A DNA stretch of 64,000 bases from Triatoma infestans (GCA_011037195.1 JAAEAF010000649.1:62001-126000); one strand, 5' to 3'. Positions 11,154 through 23,607 are shown, counted from the first letter of the stretch. Numbers and translations: made by a program. The notes: generated by a model not told the origin, from the sequence alone.

Positions 11154-12534
11154 CTGGTATCATCGGATATATTTTGCACAACGGCCACCACAAAGTGCAG
11201 TCACATGCAGAGTGCAGGTAGAGGTGCCAAGAAAACAAAAAAAGAAACAGAACATCCTTATGACTACAATTCATAAATCTAAAAACTCTCTTTTTGATTA
11301 CACTAATTTTACTGAAGATAAGCGTTTAAATATTTTGTATATTGTAACTAATTTATAAATATAAATATATCTTACATGAAGTATTTCTAAATAAATTGTA
11401 AAAAAAATAATTCTATCTTAAAATTATAATATCAAATTTAATATATTCTCTAAGTGCATACAATTGCAATAATTTTATACAATTATCAGGAAAAACTGTT
11501 TACATGCTTAGAAAACATGCAGATACAATAACTACTTTATAGGTAGAACCACACCAAAGCTTTCGAATTAAAAAATAAGATTAGGTATTTGCAAAACTCT
11601 TTATTCTCACTATATTTAAAATAAATAAAAAGGTTTCTAAATTTACACTTCTTGTTTAAAGTTAAAGCAGATAATTCGAAACATAAGGATTATAGTAAAA
11701 AAAAAAAAAAGGAATATGTGATTTTTTTATGTATTATTATTTTCAACTTTGGCTTTCCAAAGACAAGGAATAGCATGAGGGAATCATCTAAGATTCCCTG
11801 ATATTTGACAATATCTTTCAAAGGAAACAGCCTCAGTCAATCATAAGTCTTTAACGCAATATATTTCTCAAATTTCCGTAGACTGGGCAGAAATCCCATA
11901 AAATAGAGTACAAAACCTAGATTTTTTCACAAGCCCCGCTTTTATTGGGTTAAAAAAAAAAATCGGGTTATTTTTTCATTTCTTTTTTTAGTTTACTTTT
12001 AATAAAATAAGAAAAGTTAAAAGTTAATCATAAGAATGAATTGGGAAATAACGGTATTAATTGTCCATCTTCAGACTTTCTATTTGAATGGATCTACTTA
12101 TAGATGATTAAAATAAAAATTTGAAATGTAAGAATTATTATTAAAGTGAAGATTAACTGGGGAGCAAGCCAGAAATTTTGCAGCATTCCAGGCAATCGCA
12201 TTAGTGTATTATTATTTTTTTTGCTTTCTCTTATTTTTTGTATTACAAAATAATAAATTATCAATATCAAATGGCCATACAAATATATCTCTTTCTGAAA
12301 CTTTCAGGATCCCTATTCTGAATGTGAGAATGGTAGAATATCATTAGAAATATATGAAAATAAGTAATAATTTAAAAAAAATCATTAAGAAAATTAAATT
12401 TTAAATGAATGAAGTAAGCCAAGATGAGAAAATGCCGAGTTACCAACCCAACCTAATCTAGACCAAAGTTCACATACACCCTAATATTTCTGAAGAACTA
12501 GTCTTGGGAATTAAAAAAAAAGCTTGTAACTATG

Positions 12535-12580
12535 TCAAAGTTTTGACATTCATTCTGTCATCATCAGATGTATAAAACAA
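12535..12580 (-). other. Hammerhead-like motif in a decayed retroelement tail
   Basis: The minus strand carries CTGATGA, then T, a GACA/TGTC stem with a seven-base loop, and AAAAC where GAAAC is expected. It is a degenerate relative of the motif in the inverted-repeat elements further right. The 12660-13200 segment next to it may be part of the same element. Confidence 0.35.
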
Positions 12581-15002
12581 AAGATAATGTCAAAAAACAA
12601 GTGCAAAATAACTATCCAGATCTTCAAAAACAATTATGAAAAAGAAACACTGGTAAAAAATGGACTAGAGACCCCCTAGATTAACTTCTGACGAAGAGTT
12701 GTCTCCTTCAACTTTAAATTTTCTTATCCTTTTGGTCCTAGCTAGGGATAGAAGGTGTAATAAAACCTAGGCCGTCTGGCCCAGGTCTGCCATTATCTTT
12801 AACAAATTAATTTTTCTCAAAAATTGTACCAAGGCTTGACCCTTAGGGTTCTTCTTACAAGTTTTTTTTTTGTAATTCTAAATGTAGATTCCCATTATTT
12901 TTATACGAATGCAAGCCTTCAGATTTTTATATAAGCCATCAATCAGTTGGACTATCGTGTTCTTAAACCACAATGATCTTTAGGGATCAATTTTGCTGCT
13001 TAGCAGGAGTTAATAAAAAGGCTCAACGATAGCTCTTTTTTTTTTTGACAGGTCTGCATCTAAGTGGACGTCTAATAAACCTTTTAGAATGCCTAATAAT
13101 TATCCATAGGCTCATTCAAAAGCAAAGATCTGTAATGCCAAGCTTAAAATCTTAGACCAGCACAAGATATAGTTATCACCAATTGTCGTTTCGGAAGCAA
13201 TAACCTAATCTACCTTCTTATAAAAAAAAAATCATTAATTTATTAATCACCTAATTACTGATAATATTTAGACATTTTCTTCAATTGTCATTCTCTTTAC
13301 AGTTAACACAATCTTATAAAAAAAACCGAATTTCTCATAATTTATTTAATTATGAGTCATTATATGAGAAGAATGTAAAAGATTGAACTTATTAACATTC
13401 TAATATTTTTTTGTTTTAATTTACGTAGAACACAGTTACTTATCACTTTCTAAGAAATACTATAAAATATTTAAGAGGTTAAAGGGTTAATAAAAAAAAA
13501 ATCATAAAGAATTCAAGATAAAGAAAATATTTAAATCATGGAAATTATTATCTAGTTTTATTTATTATACTGAGATTATATTAATTAAAACTGAAAAATT
13601 ATATAATTTTGTGCAATGTTTTTCCTAAGAGTCAGAAAATGAAATAATAATAAACTTATGGGAACTTTAGTGGTTTACTGTGAGGAAATTAAGAAAATGT
13701 AGAAGTATCTTTTCCAACATGTCTAGTACAAAAAAGGGAACATATGAGGGCGCACTTGTCCATGAATGTTGTATAAAAAAAAAATATATAAATCTTTATT
13801 TGGTAGTGTTCAACTTTATACAAATATGGTTTACATAATCTCTTTAATATTGCTAACCAACTATGGTTACAAAAAAAAAAAAAATATGTTTAGTCATAGC
13901 ATACTCTTGTCATATCATCTTTTAATTGAATATGAATATTTAATACAAATGATAAATAATCAAATGCGACCCTTAATTATTTACTAATAATTGTAAATTA
14001 ACAGCAACGAATAAGCAGTACTTATAATTTTTGGTGGCAGCTTAATGTAGAAAAGGCTTCTCATAAAAGTTTTCAGTAAAGAACAAATTTTAGAACTAAA
14101 ATTCTAAAAAAGGGACTGAAAGTTGAAGACGAATTAGAAATTAGAAATTTATTTATCATTAGGCATCTTTAAGATTTCATAGCTAAGATTCGCTTTGAAA
14201 ATGGCTTTTTTGTGAATATAATGAATCTTTTTATAAATTAAAATAAATTTGAAATTAAAATTGAAATAATGAAAAAAATTTTGTACATTTTTTTTGGAGC
14301 AAAAACGATCTAGAATTCGCATCGCTACAAGTCAAATCAGATCCTAACATTAATTTATAGTAATATCTTCAATTAATTTGAAAAAATTCTACAAAAATAA
14401 AATTGCAATTAAATTTTTAAAAAATTTCATTTTAATAGTAAATCATTCGTTAGCTGTTTGGTAATACTATTTAAAATTTGTGTCACAATTTTCATATCTC
14501 GGGAAATTAATACCTACTGATGGGACATATTGTCCCCTTTCTAGTATACAATAATGGATCTAACCAACGCCATTATTAATAGGTATGAAATTGCTTGCAG
14601 CTCCATATTAGCGCTACAATTCAATATGCTTTTGAATTAAATTTTGATTTATTAAAAAAAAAAAATTATTATACCATTACTGATATTTCTTTATTAATAA
14701 TGAAATATTTGTAATTGTTTATTAATAAATTAATAAATATTGTTAATATAAAAATTGTTTATTAATTAATAAATATTTGTATATGTTTATAAAAATTTGT
14801 TTATTATATTTCATTTAACTAAAAATTCAGGAACATGCGCCAAGCCCAACATATAAGCCAGGTATGCACATCATTTTGCACGGATTATTAAAATTTTAAG
14901 AATCTGGGAATTTGTGAGTAGGTTCAGTTTCTTATAACCAATAGTAGATTAGTGATAAAAACTCCATCATGTTTATCAAATTTTATTTATTCATTCATTG
15001 AA

Positions 15003-15050
15003 CTGACCGACGTTTCGGTGTAATGAGGCCATCTTCAGCTAGTGTTTATA
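15003..15050 (-). other. Hammerhead-like motif, diverged copy
   Basis: The minus strand reads CTGAAGATGG, then ten bases, then CCGAAACGTCGGTC. The spacing and core words match the motif of the inverted-repeat elements (CTGANGA, stem, GAAA, UC). The stem I pairing is poor here and stem II is only two base pairs, so this copy is unlikely to be active. Confidence 0.4.
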
Positions 15051-15368
15051 TTTATTTATGTCATTAGTTGTTAAAAAAACTAGAAGGAGGAATTGTTGTA
15101 TCAACTAATCTTCCCCTGGATTATTAATTCCAGTCTGAACATTTGTTATTCCGAGTAACCTAAATTCCATTGTTATAAAATTCAATCCTAATATTCATTG
15201 TGAATTTCAATCTGATGCAGATAAGACTAAAATAATCTAAATTAATTAACCGCTGTTATTCCTGTATAGTTTTAATTACAATTAGAAAAAGAGACAAGAC
15301 ATTCATTACTGCTTTCTTTAAAAGGATCGCTCGGACATTTTGTCTTTGCTTTGAATTTGAGAGTCCTC

Positions 15369-15626
15369 ACGCGGTTGTCTAGTAGCTAGCGCACTCACTT
15401 TTCGTGCGAGAATTCAGTGTTTGATTCCCGTGAGGGCAAAATCGGTGATGACCCAGCGTCGTGACGAAAAGTGGGAACCTACAATTAGTAGCGCCCTAGG
15501 TAGCGAAGGCCGGAACTAAACGGCGTGGGAACTGCGGCATGCTTACCACACCGGTACACCCCTCTAATTCAAATCTCGTCTGGCAAGCCTGGGCCCTTCA
15601 TGGGCTATTGCTCCACAGGGTTTTTT
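15369..15626 (+). mobile_element. tRNA-derived SINE, family 2
   Basis: The tRNA-like head has the A-box region GTAGCTAGCGCACTC and a B box GTTTGATTCCC. The body contains GACCCAGCGTCGTGA and TAGCGAAGGCCGGAACTAAA, and it ends in CATGGGCTATTGCTCC followed by T-rich sequence. Three related copies are at 16782, 46567 and 63183. Confidence 0.85.
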
Positions 15627-16781
15627 TTTTTTAATTTGAGACACTGGCAATTTTGAACGAGTGTTCTTGTAATCCGCAACATATACAAAAAGTTCTTTAT
15701 AAAGTTGTATAAAAGTTTGTTTCCTTTCTTAGTCCACAGATCTGTCCTCATACAAGCATTACATACGGATTTAACTTCCCAATAAGCTTGTTATTCCTTA
15801 AAAATGAGTGATAAACTTACAAATTTATTTCATCTTTTTCATGTGAAAAAATGAATAAATAGCATTTTGCAATGATCAAAAACTTTTTATAACATTTTAA
15901 ATCTAGTTTTAGGATATTAAATTTAAAACCAATGAAAGATTACCACATACTGAAAGAAATTATTAATAAGAAATTAATTTCATTCATAGAAAACGATTTT
16001 CTGGTTTAACTTGTTGACAAAAGTAAGCGGTAATTTGTTTTACTTTACTGGGTGACTCAGATTAGTATTTTCTAGGATTTTTCCTAAAATGAATCAAATT
16101 TTCTTCTTCTAAATGTCTCATAAAAAAAATTGTTAGTTCAATAAATTTATTAATTTTATTTATGTTTTTTTTTAAAATTAAGCGATCAAATGAATTCTTG
16201 TAAATTCAAATTACGTCTTAAAACTTGTGTTCCCTGCCATTGTCGGGAAGATGATTTTTTACAGTCAATCTTAGAAGCATTTTAAATAACAATGAAATCG
16301 ATCGCAAAAGATAATTGATTGGGTTATCTAGATTAATATTTCTGAATTGTGTTTGATTAGTTACCAGGTTAAGCTTATACATGAATTGAACTAATTCCCA
16401 ACAGCTCATTAAGGGCTAAGTGTTTTACAGAGACATTCCTGGTGACAAGGACTCCACCAGCGGCGAGTATGTAACTAATGGATTTCTCACCTCTGCGATA
16501 TGGCAAAATAAAAATTTGTTATAATCTCATGATGCTGTTTGAAATACTTCTCATAAATATGGGAACGTAAAGTAACTTATAATGCCACACTGATTCTCTA
16601 AAAGGTAATAAGTAATTAAGTTGTAAGAATATGGATGCTGATATAACATTGGTCCCTAAGACGCCAAATAACAGGAAAGTGGGTCAACTGGACAGCAAAA
16701 GGGCATTAGCAAGGATTTTTATTGGTACTTTAAGGTAGAACTAGTGCCATCCGCCACAATAACAAATACTTAGATTCTAAT

Positions 16782-17012
16782 GTCGTCACACGTTGGTGTA
16801 GCGTCTAGCACACTCCAGCGAGAATTCAGGCTTCGATTTCCATGAAGGTACAGTCGGTGTTGACCCAGCATCGTGAGAAAAAGTGGAGAGCTAGAATTGC
16901 TAGAAGACCAGCACAAAACGGCGATGGGGGAATCGAGTGTGCTTGCTAATATAAAAAATCGCCCGTCTGGATAGCCTTGGCCGCCCCTCATGGACTACTG
17001 CGCCAAAAGTTT
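16782..17012 (+). mobile_element. tRNA-derived SINE, family 2, diverged copy
   Basis: Shares the head (CACACGTTGGTGTAGCGTC), the motif GTCGGTGTTGACCCAGCATC and the end motif CATGGACTACTGCGCC with the copy at 63183. The B box is damaged. Confidence 0.8.
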
Positions 17013-17159
17013 TAGATTCTATGAAATAAATCCAAGTTCAGGGTAAAAGCAAGGCTTGGCTATTCATAACCACTGTGAAGAATACTGCAGTGAAGATACC
17101 CTAACAAATTATTGTAAAAGTAGAAGAAGCTACAACCCACTTTCAACAATGCAGGAACC

Positions 17160-17375
17160 ACTTTAGGGACCCAATCCGGCTGGACGCGAAGATCCAGGGT
17201 TCGAATCCAGCCGACTACCCTTAGATTTTCTCTTCCTAGGAGCCTCTACAGTGATGGGCAGTGTTGTCTGTAACGAGAGAACACCGTCCGGAGGCCGGCA
17301 GTGCACTGAAAACGCTCTCCGGGCGCAAATGACCATAGATGTTGACGCGCCTTAAATTAGAAAAAAAAAAAAAAT
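17160..17375 (+). mobile_element. tRNA-derived SINE, family 1, poly-A form
   Basis: It has a B box GGTTCGAATCC, the family 1 body (TTTTCTCTTCCTAGGAGCC, GAGGCCGGCAGTGCACTGA) and the alternative tail CATAGATGTTGACGCGCC TTAAATT with poly-A. The 5' part of the tRNA-like head is lost or diverged. Confidence 0.8.
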
Positions 17376-18392
17376 CAACGGTGTAAGCTTATGGATAATT
17401 ATAAATAGTAAAAACACCCAGTAATCATTAAATCGGAAACACTAAAAAAAAATCACTGAATGTCATCAGCTCTTTTATAGTTTGGTCTTTAAATCTTAGA
17501 AAAGATTATTGTCTATTTAATTAGAGTAAGGACAGACTTAAGCTGGGAAATCAACCCTGGGATTAAATATTCCTGGCATTTAATCATATATTTTAAAAGT
17601 AACTTATTGGAAAAATAGCTCTATATAACAATACACAAAAAATTCCCCCCCTGAAGTTCCTTTCAAGGTTCTTCTTAATGATAAAAATGGCAAATTAATC
17701 GTAATAACTTCTTATCAATTTCTATTAGTTTAATAAAATAAAGAAAATAGAATTCATTTGGAAATAAATATTCAACTATGTTATTTATTGTATATAACGG
17801 AAATTGTAAACTTGTTGACAAAATGTTCTTAAAAAGAGAGAAGACCATTGTTTACATTAAATCTAAACACAATACAAGTTCTTATGTAAAGCAAGTGTTA
17901 TCTTTTATATATATATTTAAACTAACATTATAGCATAGTTCATACAAACATTTATTAAGAACAAACAAACGGAAGGTTCCTTGACATCCATATGGCTATG
18001 TTGTTAGATCAAAAACTATTTTTAAGCAGGGAATTTGTAAACACTGTATATATTTTAATCTATCTAATATCTACTGCTAAGTTTATATAAATAGGATATT
18101 ATATATATATATATTTTAGGAATGCGGAAATCTATTTTTCTACAATTATTATATCAAAAAGATTTATGAAGAAGGAGTTATAGAAAAAGTAACTAAAACT
18201 ATTCTAATTAGTAACTCAAAGCTAATAATTTTAAATAATAATAATAATAATAATTCCAATATTATTTAATCGCTAAAAGTGATGGTCAAGTGAGCAAATA
18301 ATAATGATGTTTAAGAAAACAGAATGTATGGGAGGAGATAGATATAGAATTAAATTTAATTGTTAATAATATAATGTGACAAAAAGACATAC

Positions 18393-18523
18393 CGTATGTG
18401 GTGTAGCTGAAGATTTTGGTTTGGAAGCCGCAACATATGCCAAATACTGTATTACTTTTTTAGTGTTTTCTGTTTTCCCAGCACCTGATTCACCAGTACA
18501 CAATATGGATTGGTCCTCACGTT
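18393..18523 (-). CDS. zip: Myosin II motor exon with P-loop and start of loop 1
   Basis: This 131-bp exon has phase 1 in and phase 0 out. It completes the Glu of the preceding exon and reads [21 protein letters not shown] in sense, followed by [30 protein letters not shown] is the Walker A P-loop that binds the phosphates of MgATP. The tail [11 protein letters not shown] is the first half of surface loop 1, which tunes ADP release and is a known site of alternative splicing in non-muscle myosins. The donor is GTATGT. The acceptor at 18524-18525 (TTGTTACAG) was chosen because it makes the phase agree with the 24881-25037 exon. An open frame continuing upstream past this acceptor does not match myosin and is intron read-through. 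Confidence 0.95.
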
Positions 18524-18704
18524 CTGTAACAATCATTACAGGTTTAATTGTAACTAAACAGATGTTACATAGAAATCCATTATTTTCTTGACTTCTTTGT
18601 AAACCAATGTATATGTGATACAAATAAACGAGGCTTGCAAGTTTTATCACCAATTCTGTGTCGTTTAGAAAGTTCATAAGAGTTTTAACATGTTTTGTTA
18701 GCCT

Positions 18705-19135
18705 GCAAGGGGTATCTGTTGCATGCAGTTAGTTACTTGGGCAGTAGTGAACCCACGGGTCAGAGCTGCACTTCGTCAGAACAGTGCACAATACACTTAA
18801 ACTACACACACTGAACACTTTAGAGACCTGGACAAACACAGTACACAAACTAGGGTCCCCGTTTCTAGTTAATTGACGTAAGCCAAAGGAGAAGAAAGGG
18901 ATTAGCTCAGTGGCAGCACGCTAGACTAGCAACGCGGAGGTCCCGGGTTAGAATCCAGCATGCTACCCTTAGGTTTTCTCTTCGTACGAGCCTCTACATC
19001 TCACTGTCCGGTGATGAGCAGTGTTGTCTGCAGCTAGAGAACACTGCTTCGAGGCCGGCAGTGCACTGAGAAGGCTCCGGGGGCACAATAGATCTTTCAG
19101 GTCGCACTGCGATAATCCCCTACAACAATCTACAA
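18705..19135 (+). mobile_element. tRNA-derived SINE, family 1, long composite form
   Basis: Nearly collinear with 4068-4482. It carries the same roughly 170-bp leader from GCAAGGGGTATCTGTTGCA, then GGATTAGCTCAGTGGCAGC as the A box and GGTTAGAATCC as a mutated B box, then the common body, ending CAACAATCTACAA. It lies 180 bp upstream of the P-loop exon's acceptor, inside the intron. Confidence 0.85.
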
Positions 19136-19715
19136 CCATGTTTGGTTGCCACAAATGAAACATCTAATGCCGGTAAAGGAATTAAAAGCAAAAGTTTAGT
19201 GTGGAAGCAGTCTAGGTGAAAGACTAATTTTTAACATCCACATTAAATGTAATCGATACTGTAGTTTACAAATATTAATCGCAATTGCTAAATCCTGAAC
19301 ACGTTTACAATGAGATTAAAGTCGAGAAGCATAAGAAAAATATATTAATTCTGAACTTAACAGCTTTTGAAGGTTGTAGATACTTGGTATTGAATAGTTA
19401 TTGAAGTAAGTTTTAGCATTAATGACATATTTTAAATATTGAGTGCAACAACTCTCTTCCAGTTCACCGTTTATTAAAATACTTTTCTCAAAAGTGGAGA
19501 ATTAAATCAAGTAACTTTCTTAATAAAAGATTTAGATATTTGCTGTGGGGAGGATATTGAGAGTTTCATTTAACAATGATTATAATTTTTTTTTTACTTT
19601 AATATCGTAAGAACTGTGAAATGTAGTACACTGCAGTATCGGAAATGTTAAGTGTGTGGCTAGACTGTATGAGACGATGCATGGTGAAGCGTTTTATCTA
19701 AGGGAAACCATATTT

Positions 19716-19790
19716 TATTTAAACTATCACTGATATTTATTACAGTTTATTATTGAAACTATCACTGATATTTATTACAGTTTATTTTAA
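19716..19790. repeat. Short tandem duplication, two copies of about 35 bp
   Basis: AAACTATCACTGATATTTAT followed by TACAGTTTATT occurs twice back to back, with near identity. It is probably a recent local duplication. Confidence 0.85.
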
Positions 19791-20229
19791 AAAAGGTCCC
19801 ACCTAAAGTAGACCGGTTTTAAGAACAGCATTAATAAAAAAAATGTAAATAACAATCTGGGGTTCGTGATTGGAAATACAAAAAAAAAAAAAACAAAAAT
19901 ACGTAAATTCAAACTAAACATTTCGTTGGATTTCACAAGGGATCCCCAAAAAGAAGATTTCGCAACAATGGTTTAGTCTCATTTTTCTCAAAATTACTAC
20001 TGTTTTTGAGACAAACCTCGACATTTTTAACAGCTTTCTTAAGCAATCGGTAATTTTGGAGGATTTTAGAATATACATCGAAAACAAAACCTGGTGAAAA
20101 ATTCAAACGGACTTTCTTCTTACACCAATTAATACATTTTTATGAAATAAATTTTTAAAATTCCATGGTTTACAAACGATTAGATGGGATGTCCTTAAGA
20201 AGAAGTGGTATCGGAGGTTATACATACAT

Positions 20230-20990
20230 ATACAAGGGTGTCTCAAGGTATATGGGATAACGACTTTTACTCGGAAACTGAGACAGCTAAGAGAAAAACT
20301 AAAAAATACGTGTCCCTGTAGTTTTTTGTTAGAAATCCAAATTTAATTTGCAAATTTGTTTTGGTGCTTCCAGAAGCGAGATCCAGGTACCAACTTCATT
20401 TTTTCAAATGGGGAGGTGTGGTTTTTATTTAAGAAATAGATTCCTCTATTTCTTGTAAGAAAAATTTACTTGAACGGTTTTTTTTCTTTGAGCGAGATGC
20501 ATGCATACACATGCTTTTTCCTGCCAATTGTACCTTACGACCAAAGAAATACATCTCTAATGGTTGAGGCCAGTTCGAGCAAGATCTGTAATTAATGAGG
20601 AGTAAAATTTGTAATAAAATAGTTTCTTTTCTTCTTATTCAATCAAAAAACCGTTATAATATCATTTGGAAATTTCTTATAGGAATCATGTTTTCATGCA
20701 TAACTTGTAAAATATCGCTCAAAGAAAAAAAAACCGTTTAAGTAAATTTTTCTTACAAAAAATAGAGGAATCTATTTCTTAAATAAAAACCACACCTCAC
20801 TATTTGAAAAAATAAAGTTGGTACCTGTATCTCGCTTCTGGAAGCGCCAAAACAAATTTGCAAATTAAATTTGGTTTTCTAACAAAAAAAAACTACGGGG
20901 ACACGTATTTTTTAGTTTTTTCCTAGCTATCTTAGTTTCCGAGAAAAAGTCGTTATCCATATACCTTGGGACACCTTGTGTATATATATA
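20230..20990. mobile_element. MITE-like DNA transposon with about 270-bp terminal inverted repeats
   Basis: The left end (ACAAGGGTGTCTCAAGGTAT at about 20232) and right end (revcomp ACAAGGTGTCCCAAGGTAT ending near 20988) form inverted repeats that continue for about 270 bp each, with roughly 90 percent identity by eye. The unique centre spans about 20510-20710 and has no open frame. Both ends abut TA-rich sequence, compatible with a TA target, so a Tc1/mariner-superfamily derivative is the likely class. It is non-autonomous. Confidence 0.8.
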
Positions 20991-21589
20991 TACAAGAGTG
21001 GACATTGTGGGCGCTCTATAACTCAAAATCAAGAAACTTCAGTTTAAATTTAAACTTAACTGGAGAGGCCCCTAAATGTTTCTAAAAACAATTTAATGGA
21101 AAAATCTTTTAAATTAAAGTTCTAGAATTGTATCTATGCAGTTAGCATTTCAAATCGTAACAGTCGTTTTCGAGATAAGTCCAAAAAAATCTGATTCTAT
21201 GGAGTAGCACTTCTGGTTAATAGATTTTCTTCAAATTTGGAATTCTATCGGTACTTCTAGTGCATAAAAATATTATTAATTGAAAAAACCCAACATTGTA
21301 TTGAAGTGGAACTTTAAATGGAAGCATAACGCTACTGTTCCCTCAGAACCACAAAAAAAAAAATCAATAATCAATCTTCCCAGGGATAATGTTTCAAATA
21401 AAATGGAAACTGGGTGGTTCTTGGCTTGGGACCTAGTTCCCCCCAATTCATTAGCTTTTATCTCCCCAATTCATCCCTTTAATTAATCTCCCCCGGTACT
21501 CTACCGGTCAGTCTGCAATATCCCAAGACATCCTTCAACTCCAACTCTCCCAGGCAATCCCGCGAGAGTGGTGCACTCCCAAAAATACA

Positions 21590-22549
21590 CGAATAGAATA
21601 GAAACGGTGGGGGGGGGGGGGCAGCCTCATTCCACTGCGACCTACAAATTGAGGTCTACTGTGGGTCCCCTTAAGTTACAAAACTGCCCCCAGCTTTGCC
21701 CTCCTAATCAATCCTAGCAAAGCTGAGAGCGGCTCCGTCATGAAGCTTTCAGCTTCGGGATTGCCCGTCCCCAATTGAAGAAACCTAATCCTCGCCAGGC
21801 CGGCGCACTCACAAAGGATGTGCGCCGGGGTCTCCTTCTCTACCTTGCAGAATCGGCATACCGCACTATCCGCAAGTTGTAGGTGGTGCATGTGTCTATT
21901 CAGCCTACAATGCCCTGTTAGTAGACCCACAATTAACTTTATATCCCTTCGGGTTTGGCTAGTAGGTCTTTGGTGAATTTAGGCAAATGTCTTTTAATGA
22001 AGAGCTTTGCCTGCCTCTGTCCTGGTGTTCCCTCCCACCAACGCAGACGCTGATCTTCTATCCACCCCCTGATAGAAGTTTGGATGAGGCTCCTGGACAA
22101 GCCGCAGAAGGGTTCGGGGCCTATAAAGGTATCCTGCGAGCCCTCCCTCGCTAGGGCATCCGCCCTCTCATTGCCCAGGAACCCCGCATGTCCCGGCACC
22201 CAGGCGAGTGTCAGTTTATTCGAAGTACCCACCTCGGTGAGGGCAAGCAGGCAGTCCCACACCAGTCTTGAGACTATTTGGTGTGAGGAAAGTGCCTTCA
22301 GGGCTGCCTGACTGTCGGAGTATATGGCCACTCTTCTTCCCACTATCCATCCTTTGCCTTATAATCTCCCTAGCGCAGAGTTGTAACGCCACGACTTCAG
22401 CCTGAAAGACCGTGGCATACTTCCCTAGGCTGGCCTTAATTTTAACTTCAGGCCTACCCCCGTAGACCCCAGCTCCGACCCCAGTCGGAGTTTTGGATCC
22501 ATCTGTATACCAGATCGAGTTACCGAACAGGGGTGGGTCGAAAAAAAAA
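21590..22549 (-). mobile_element. 5'-truncated Jockey/R1-like non-LTR retrotransposon inserted into another LINE
   Basis: The minus strand encodes an RNase H domain and a C-terminal Cys/His finger. The element is nested in a second LINE fragment. The shared string AAAAATACACGAA at 21578-21590 and about 22543-22555 looks like its 13-bp target-site duplication. A run of about 13 G (C on the sense strand) lies near its 3' end, with no poly-A. Confidence 0.7.
21676..22510 (-). pseudogene. LINE RNase H domain and C-terminal zinc finger, frameshifted
   Basis: From right to left on the minus strand: YTDGSKTPTGVGAG starts RNase H (catalytic Asp in TDGS). A frameshift near 22343 leads into RRVAIYSDSQAALKALSSHQ (catalytic Asp in SDSQAA) and LAWVPGHAGFLGNERADALA (His and the last Asp). 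A second shift near 21935 leads to GLLTGHCRLNRHMHHL and CRFCKVEKETPAHILCEC, the C-x2-C-x-H-x-C finger usual at the LINE C-terminus. RNase H removes RNA from the cDNA hybrid. At least two frameshifts make it inactive. Confidence 0.85.
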
Positions 22550-22760
22550 ATACACGAAACCTAGTACCAGCGAAACGGGGACATTGACATAAGTAGTGAT
22601 ACACCGTTTCCCTAACTCATCATCACAGTTCTGACATATGAGACTAGACGTCCTCCCTATATTATGCAAATGACTAGACACCCATGTGTGTCCGGTCACT
22701 ACACCCGCCAAGATCCTCAATCCTATCCTGATAAGAGACATGAGATAATCTGAAACCTAT
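22550..22760 (-). pseudogene. Second non-LTR fragment that hosts the insertion
   Basis: The minus strand reads RILAGVVTGHTWVSSHLHNI and SSLICQNCDDELGK. This is the TGH...C-x2-C region equivalent to the one in the inserted LINE but clearly diverged from it. It continues beyond the insertion at 21490-21577 without a readable frame. It is decayed. Confidence 0.6.
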
Positions 22761-22879
22761 TTAGTTCCTTTGATGAAATCTTTTAGCCTGGAGTCACCCC
22801 AGCGTGTCCACACAGCATTTCTCCAAAACCAGCATAAATAAAATGTATAGTTATGTAAATCGCAAAAAAACGGAAAAAA

Positions 22880-23400
22880 AAATCACTCAGTAAAGTTACA
22901 CTACCGGTTGATGGATTTGCCCTAAAACCTCCGGGTCAGATCCGTGGTAATGTAACTATAAACGGAATACATGAGCTTTCTACGATTTATCATTTTTGAG
23001 ATATAAACAATTTTATTTGCGTAATAAGGGGGGGGGGGGGAACAAATCCTATATTTCCGTTGAAAACTCAATTTCAAAACTTTGACATGATCGATATATT
23101 TTCTCTTATTAGAAATAAGAGAAAATAAAAAATGTTAACACTATTACTTTCTCTTGCTTTAAGAAGTAGTCGGAAAATGTCAAATTTTCAAATTTTAGTT
23201 TTCAACCGGAAATATAAGGTTTGATATCCTCTGGTTGTAGGTAGGAAGTAATTGGTTTGTATTCTGTTTAAGTACACACATATGTAAATGTACAAGCATA
23301 ACTCAAAAATCTTAAAATCACAGCAAGCCAAAGTTGATATATTCCGTTTGGATATCATCAGGATTCCGAATGGAAGTTATTGGTCATAATTCCTCAAATA
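22880..23400. repeat. Rep-A fragments, two 3' halves tail to tail
   Basis: 22880-23125 reads in plus orientation (ACTACCGGTTGATGGATTTGCC, AACTTTGACATGATCG, ending in a TCTTATTAGAAATAAGA hairpin). 23140-23400 reads in minus orientation (ACTTTCTCTTGC, AACCGGAAATATAAGG). A run of 12 G lies at 23029-23040. Confidence 0.6.
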
Positions 23401-23607
23401 ATTGTAAGTTAACGAAAGGTTGTGTTCATTGTACTAATTGTAATCCGCGAACGACTTGACTACTTCTGTAAATAATTAAATTCTAAAAGCTTATTATTAA
23501 ATACTGAGAAAAATGAAAACCATATTTCACATAAAAAAAAAAAAAAAAAAATGGTTATTGCTGATAGTTCATAAATAATAATAATAATAATTATTATTAG
23601 TAATTTA

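Noticed and set aside
11005..11358. Several overlapping open frames on both strands
   Set aside because: None resembles a protein. The openness comes from base composition around a purine-rich tract. Only the 24-nt splice-bounded segment was kept, as a candidate exon.
18376..18591. Open frame on the plus strand across the P-loop exon
   Set aside because: It is an antisense shadow of the myosin exon, with no similarity of its own.
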